Origin: an uncultured Verrucomicrobia subdivision 3 bacterium
GTDB lineage: Bacteria; Verrucomicrobiota; Verrucomicrobiae; Limisphaerales; UBA11358
Assembly (NCBI GenBank): GCA_903921455.1
Contig: CAIXPZ010000277.1
Coordinates: 1 to 64,000, forward strand
Length of the DNA stretch: 64,000 nucleotides
Direction: 5' to 3'
Shown: positions 60,528 through 64,000 of the stretch, one piece after another
Layout of the letters: every line of letters starts with the position of its first letter
Position numbering within the stretch: the stretch's first letter is position 1
Program-made: the position numbers and the translations under genes
The notes under the pieces: model-generated
The model's input: the letters and a program-made list of their open reading frames with translations, nothing else
The model's database searches: none
What the model was told of the DNA's origin: nothing

Positions 60528-61082
60528 ATGGCTGAACTCGACCCCCAACTGGACAAATTTCTCCGCCGCCAGCCCCGGCTCGGCAAAAACGCCTTCATCG
60601 CCAGCACCGCCGTGGTCATTGGCGACGTGACGCTCGGCGCACACAGCAGCGTGTGGTATGGCGCGGTGCTGCGCGGCGACATCAATCGCATCGTCGTGGG
60701 CCACCATTCGAACGTGCAGGACAACGCCGTGCTGCACCTCGCGGACCAGTTCGCCTGCGTGCTCGGCAACTGGGTGACCGTGGGTCACGGCGCGATTGTG
60801 CACGCGTGCACGGTGGGCGACGAATGTCTCGTGGGCATGGGCGCGGTGATCCTGGACGGCGCGGTCATCGGCAAACAATCCATCATCGGCGCCAAGGCGC
60901 TGGTGACGCAGGGCACGAAAATCCCGCCCGGCTCCCTCGTGCTCGGCGCGCCCGCGAAGGTGGTGCGCAAGCTGACGAAGGAAGAACGCGCCGGCCTGAA
61001 ATGGTGGGCGCAGAAATACGTGGACAACGGCGCTTACTGCCTCAAGCACGGCATCGGCGTGGGCCGGCCGCTGAAGAGTTGA
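60528..61082 (+). CDS. gamma-class carbonic anhydrase-like protein
   Basis: 184 residues from ATG 60528, where the conserved sequence begins (MAELDPQLDKF); the frame is open upstream but runs antisense to the cupin gene. Left-handed beta-helix with hexapeptide repeats (IGDVTLGAHSSVWYGAVLRG, ILDGAVIGKQSIIGAKALV). Metal-ligand histidines are in AVLHLADQ and VGHGAIVHACTVGD, with the R-D pair in VLRGDINRIVVG. Family members are zinc carbonic anhydrases or acetyltransferase-like proteins; activity here is not certain. Divergent from the cupin; co-regulation by the FNR-type box is possible. Confidence 0.88.
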   Translation: MAELDPQLDKFLRRQPRLGKNAFIASTAVVIGDVTLGAHSSVWYGAVLRGDINRIVVGHHSNVQDNAVLHLADQFACVLGNWVTVGHGAIVHACTVGDECLVGMGAVILDGAVIGKQSIIGAKALVTQGTKIPPGSLVLGAPAKVVRKLTKEERAGLKWWAQKYVDNGAYCLKHGIGVGRPLKS

Positions 61083-61237
61083 AGCATCAAACCTCTCGAG
61101 CTTTGCAGCCTATCCTCATATTAGCCCACCAACCGCCTGTTGGGCGGGGCAATGACACAAAGAGATAGGCATTCGTAACTGCTTGAATTTCATTATGTCG
61201 CGGCTATCTCCTTAGGAGGCGGCTTGTTTGGCATCTT

Positions 61238-61870
61238 TTATGAATTCTTTCGGCTGCGAAAGCACAGCAGCGTGCTTAACCCGCCCAAGGCGGACAGAGC
61301 TAGTGTGGACGGCTCCGGGACGGCACCAACAGTCAGATTTACGGTCACAGCCGTGTCAAAAAATGTTCCCGCTGCGTATGTTGCACGGTAGGTTCCGGCA
61401 TTAAAATTGGAATAGGGTATCGGAATAATTACGGACTGGGTTGCCGCAGTGTAAGTCAAATGCTGACCATTGGCCGTGGTTGCTGGAAGCGTTACCAATC
61501 CAAAAATATCTGTGCTCCCAGATACGCCACAATAATACATAGTAATTGCGTAGTTTTGTCCGAGATTCGTGTTTCGGTAATAACTGCCATCAGTAGTCGG
61601 TATGGATGCAGGGTTTGCCATGCCAGTATAGCTGGGGATAAAAAGACCTGACGTCTGAATCGGCACGCCGCCAAAAGCACCCGCTGAAGATTGGCCCACC
61701 CATACCACTCCAGGGGATCCGATTAAACTGCCGGCGATATTCCATGTGACACGCGAATTCGAGCCACCCACTGGAGTGATATAATAGTTAACGGTTCCCT
61801 GTGCCGTGGCTGCGGTCAATGCGCCTAGAAGAAAGACGCCGCAGACATATTTGATGAGGTTTGTTTTCAT
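61238..61870 (-). CDS. PEP-CTERM sorting domain protein
   Basis: 210 residues. Signal peptide (MKTNLIKYVCGVFLLGALTAATA). The C-terminus has the exosortase recognition signal VPEPSTLALSALGG followed by a hydrophobic helix and the basic end RSRKNS. The body is beta-rich, Ser/Thr/Tyr/Asn-rich and low in charge, as in other PEP-CTERM proteins. It should be processed by an exosortase, not encoded here, and anchored in or released to the cell surface. The exosortase-associated CPBP protease gene is at 51392. It is transcribed alone. Confidence 0.9.
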   Translation of the reverse strand: MKTNLIKYVCGVFLLGALTAATAQGTVNYYITPVGGSNSRVTWNIAGSLIGSPGVVWVGQSSAGAFGGVPIQTSGLFIPSYTGMANPASIPTTDGSYYRNTNLGQNYAITMYYCGVSGSTDIFGLVTLPATTANGQHLTYTAATQSVIIPIPYSNFNAGTYRATYAAGTFFDTAVTVNLTVGAVPEPSTLALSALGGLSTLLCFRSRKNS

Positions 61871-62103
61871 TATGTTTGTAGTGTGTGTTAGCCACCTAGC
61901 AGATAATCGATGACGGCCTGTGTAGCCTATCCTTTTTCATGACTGCGAGTGTGTTTTGGTTTCAAGTTTCTGTCCAGCATCCTTTTAGCCGCCAACTTCC
62001 GGTGGCGCACGGTTCAGGAAAGGCGGCTGGAAACAGCGGCCGCTGGCGCGTTTTCAGATTTGGTTTTAGTTCATGCCGGCACGGGGAGACTTACGGACAC
62101 GCT
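61871..62103. other. intergenic stretch, nothing recognised
   Basis: About 230 bp between the PEP-CTERM gene and the gene remnant. It must hold the PEP-CTERM promoter. No repeat or RNA-like structure stands out. Confidence 0.4.
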
Positions 62104-62263
62104 CTACAGGCCCATCGGTTCGTCCGCCACGCGGTAGATAGCTTTGTAGGTCCATACAGTTTTGGTGGCGGGGAAGGGTTGGGTGTCATTGTAATTCGGC
62201 GTGGTGTCAATGGTCAGTAGCCCAAATCCCCTGGGTGTTGCCTTGGAACTGTCAGCGGCAAGG
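62104..62263 (-). pseudogene. C-terminal remnant of a conserved Verrucomicrobial-type protein
   Basis: Ending at the stop 62106-62104, one minus-strand frame reads ATPRGFGLLTIDTTPN, then YNDTQPFPATKTVWTYK and AIYRVADEPMGL. The pattern (FPAT-x-x-VWTYKAIYRV-D) looks like the C-terminus of a conserved protein family that I have seen in this phylum. No start codon or full domain exists; upstream it runs into the 21-bp repeat array, in one of whose frames it continues (GKTFFARGKCLAAD). The usual family end GQWS... is missing, so it is truncated at both sides. Confidence 0.55.
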
Positions 62264-62662
62264 CATTTCCCACGGGCAAAGAACGTTTTCCCATGGGAGA
62301 AAGCCTTTTGCCCGTGGGGTTGGACGTTTTCCTAATGGGAAATCGTTGCAAACTGTCAGATTACGTCACGCGCCGATGGGGTTACGCCGTTTGCCCGTCA
62401 GGAAATGACGTTTGCCGGTGGGGAAACGTCGCGTGCCCATGGGCGTGTGGCGTTTCCCCACGGGGTTACGGTCTTTGCCCACAGGCAAACGGTGTTTGCC
62501 CATGGGTGCGGAGCGTTTGCCCATGGGAGTTCGCTGGAAACTCATCAGTGCGGAGCCTTTTCCCATTAGGAAATTGCCTTTGCCCACGGGAGAACGCCTT
62601 TTGCCCAAGGGAATTTGGTCTTTGCCCAAGGGAAAAAGCCTTTTCCCCGTAATCGAAAAGCC
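62264..62662. repeat. 21-bp tandem repeat array, 19 degenerate units
   Basis: Nineteen consecutive 21-bp units keep an exact 21-base period (checked at 62264, 62285, 62390 and 62642). The conserved core is TTTGCCC-ATGGG or TTTGCCCACGGG with a variable 7-9 bp tail; units 5 and 14 are strongly degenerate. Because the core is palindromic, both strands encode heptads of the type P-M-G-K-R-x-x over much of the array (for example RRVPMGVWRFPTG on the plus strand and RTPMGKRSAPMGKHR on the minus strand). It is not a CRISPR: no spacers of constant length differ between identical repeats. Confidence 0.85.
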
Positions 62663-62741
62663 GGCGGATGCGGGTTTATCCACGCGGGCTTCCCATCCAA
62701 CGCCGCTCGACAAAACCGGGCCGCCGCGCCAGACTGCACCG

Positions 62742-63350
62742 ATGGACCTGCCTACCAATTCACCGCTGGACGCGCTGTGGACGGAATACGGCCGGGCGTT
62801 CGCGGCGTGGGACGATCTCACGCTGGCGCGCTGGCTCGCCCAGACGCTCGGCCAGCTCGAGGGCCGCGCGTGGCGCCTCTCGCATCCGCTCCTCGGCGCG
62901 TATCGCCTCGCCGCGCAGGTGGCCCATGGTCGCCAGATCTGGTCCAAGCGCCTGGCCACCGCGCCCGCCGGTTACGCCGCCTCGTCCTGCTGCCGCGCGC
63001 CGTTCCTGCCGCTGCTCACCCGCGATGTCCGCACGGAGGGTTTGATCTGCCAGCATTGCAACGAAATCCTCGTGCCGTTCGATGAGTTGCCCGCCGAGCT
63101 CCGCGCCGTGCTCGAGCCGTGGGCGAAGAATTACGAGCCGGTCCACGCCGTCGCCCACTGGGACGACCGCCAGCGCAAGCGCGTGGGCAACTACGATGTC
63201 TCCTACGAGAACGCGGCGTTGTCCGCGGAAAAACTGCTGACCGTCGCCGGCAGCGAGCTCGCGCCGAAGCTGCTGGACAGCTATGCGGCGGTGATCTGGG
63301 AGGATCAGGACGAATGCCTGGAAGTGCGCCCGGAGGATGTAAAGCTGTAG
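62742..63350 (+). CDS. conserved protein of unknown function with one CxxC motif
   Basis: 202 residues from ATG 62742 (MDLPTNSPLDALWTEYG); the frame is open further up but only through the 21-bp repeats, so this start is preferred. Features: a helical first half, SCCRAPFLPLLT, LICQHCNEILVPFDELP (a probable zinc knuckle with the earlier SCC pair), then AHWDDRQRKRVGNYD and a negatively charged end. Function unknown. A 15-bp tandem repeat follows at 63413. Confidence 0.75.
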   Translation: MDLPTNSPLDALWTEYGRAFAAWDDLTLARWLAQTLGQLEGRAWRLSHPLLGAYRLAAQVAHGRQIWSKRLATAPAGYAASSCCRAPFLPLLTRDVRTEGLICQHCNEILVPFDELPAELRAVLEPWAKNYEPVHAVAHWDDRQRKRVGNYDVSYENAALSAEKLLTVAGSELAPKLLDSYAAVIWEDQDECLEVRPEDVKL

Positions 63351-63412
63351 CACGTGAACCGTTGCAGCGCGAAGGGGTAAACCGGAGAAACGACGCTACT
63401 TTTCAACGAGAC

Positions 63413-63502
63413 AACGATTCACGATGTAACGATTCACGATGTAACGATTCACGATGTAACGATTCACGATGTAACGATTCACGATGTAACGATTCACGAT
63501 GC
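63413..63502. repeat. 15-bp tandem repeat, six units
   Basis: AACGATTCACGATGT is repeated five times exactly (63413-63487), then once with a final C (63488-63502). It ends 16 bases before the ATG of the AsmA-like gene, so it occupies the leader or promoter of that gene. Being a multiple of three and adjacent to the start, it could vary in copy number and change expression. Confidence 0.9.
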
Positions 63503-63518
63503 AACGAAGAACGACTCC

Positions 63519-64000
63519 ATGAAACGCTTGCTCAAATGGTTTTTCGGCGCGGTGCTGCTGCTCGCGGTGCTGGCGGTGGTGTTCCTGTTGTCGCTGGACA
63601 CCATCCTGCGCGTGGTGACCGTGAATCGCATCCGCGCGCAGACCGGCATGGACGCGGAGATCGGGACCTTTCATCTCGGCCTGCTGGAGCCGGTCGTCAC
63701 GATCAAGGATTTGAAGATCCACAACCCGCCGGCCTTCGGCGGCACGCCGTTCCTTAACATCCCGGAAATCCACGTCGAATACGACCGCGCGGCGCTCGCG
63801 AAAAACCGGATTCACCTCACGCTCCTGCGCTTCCACCTCGGCGAGCTCGACATCGTCAAGAACGAGGCCGGCCAGACGAACCTCTTCGCGCTCGGCCTCG
63901 CCTTGCCGGCGAAAGGCGCGGCGGGCGGCGGCCAGGACCTGAAGGCGTTCAAGCAGCAGACCGGCCTGGAGTTTCAGGGCATCGACGCCCTGAACGTGTC
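63519..64000 (+). CDS. AsmA-family protein, N-terminal part (3' end outside window)
   Basis: 160 residues are visible. After an N-terminal membrane helix (WFFGAVLLLAVLAVVFLL) comes the AsmA-type start VVTVNRIRAQTGMDAEIGTF, then LEPVVTIKDLKIHNPPAFGG and IPEIHVEYDRAALAKN, a pattern of short amphipathic strands typical of AsmA/DUF748-like proteins. Family members sit in the inner membrane with a large periplasmic part and help lipid transport or outer-membrane assembly. Preceded by a 15-bp tandem repeat. Confidence 0.8.
   Translation, partial: MKRLLKWFFGAVLLLAVLAVVFLLSLDTILRVVTVNRIRAQTGMDAEIGTFHLGLLEPVVTIKDLKIHNPPAFGGTPFLNIPEIHVEYDRAALAKNRIHLTLLRFHLGELDIVKNEAGQTNLFALGLALPAKGAAGGGQDLKAFKQQTGLEFQGIDALNV

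Noticed and set aside
62264..62662. CRISPR array
   Set aside because: Units are 21 bp, degenerate and directly adjacent with no constant repeat/variable spacer pattern, and no cas genes are near.
62366..62959. 197-residue minus-strand gene through the array
   Set aside because: Half of it is antisense to the conserved gene at 62742 and the rest is repeat; no start with a plausible N-terminus.
63413..63502. CRISPR or iteron origin
   Set aside because: Units abut with no spacers; no replication gene nearby (rep, dnaA) and the repeats lie in a gene leader.
1..64000. tRNA, rRNA or known riboswitches
   Set aside because: I looked for T-loop motifs and conserved aptamer cores in the intergenic gaps and found none convincing.

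Overview
This 64 kb window is high-GC, gene-dense DNA whose gene content points to the phylum Verrucomicrobiota (Pedosphaera/Limisphaera-like). That placement is an inference from families common in the phylum: a GH106-type rhamnosidase, a Tat-exported Gfo/Idh/MocA protein, a PSCyt1-type cytochrome, DUF2264, a CE15 glucuronoyl esterase, PEP-CTERM and exosortase-associated proteins, a PUR/DUF3276 protein and secreted proteins with Ig/InlB-like repeats. There is no rRNA or tRNA in the window to confirm it.

Layout. 1-4.3 kb: the end of an outer-membrane beta-barrel followed by a secreted decaheme cytochrome with a C-terminal LVIVD propeller, which looks like an extracellular electron-transfer pair. 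4.4-15.5 kb: a GH63-like hydrolase, hypAB, a MASE1 hybrid histidine kinase and a 1139-residue protein that I tentatively read as PPi-dependent PEP carboxykinase. 15.5-25.6 kb: carbohydrate and secreted-protein genes, yebC and a monoheme cytochrome. 25.6-34.6 kb: a minus-strand run ABC exporter - GT9 - HMGL-type aldolase - dnaE - DUF2264 - cytochrome. 34.7-41.8 kb: a glycan-modification island with three sulfotransferases, four intact glycosyltransferases and a decayed GT9 copy. 41.8-58.4 kb: mostly housekeeping (cstA, nadD, rsfS, phoH-like, hisC, prfA, rpmE, dprA), plus a GspA/GspB/CPBP trio of exosortase-associated type and a membrane protein fused to a pterin carbinolamine dehydratase domain. 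58.4-61.1 kb: a compact nitrosative-stress set (Crp/Fnr regulator, YgbA, DUF2249, cupin) with two FNR-type boxes, then a gamma-carbonic anhydrase. 61.2-64 kb: a PEP-CTERM protein, a gene remnant, a 19-unit 21-bp repeat array, a small unknown protein, a 15-bp tandem repeat and the start of an AsmA-like protein.

How the genes work together. The sulfotransferases, GT2/GT9/GT1 enzymes and the MsbA-like exporter with its own GT9 suggest synthesis and export of a sulfated surface glycan. The GH106, GH63-like and CE15 enzymes suggest use of plant or algal polysaccharides. The regulator, its matching DNA sites and its neighbours form a self-contained predicted NO-response regulon. Several intergenic repeats (21 bp, 15 bp, paired palindromes) and gene remnants mark the more plastic parts of the window.

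All functions are read by eye from translated sequence and motifs; no database search was run.
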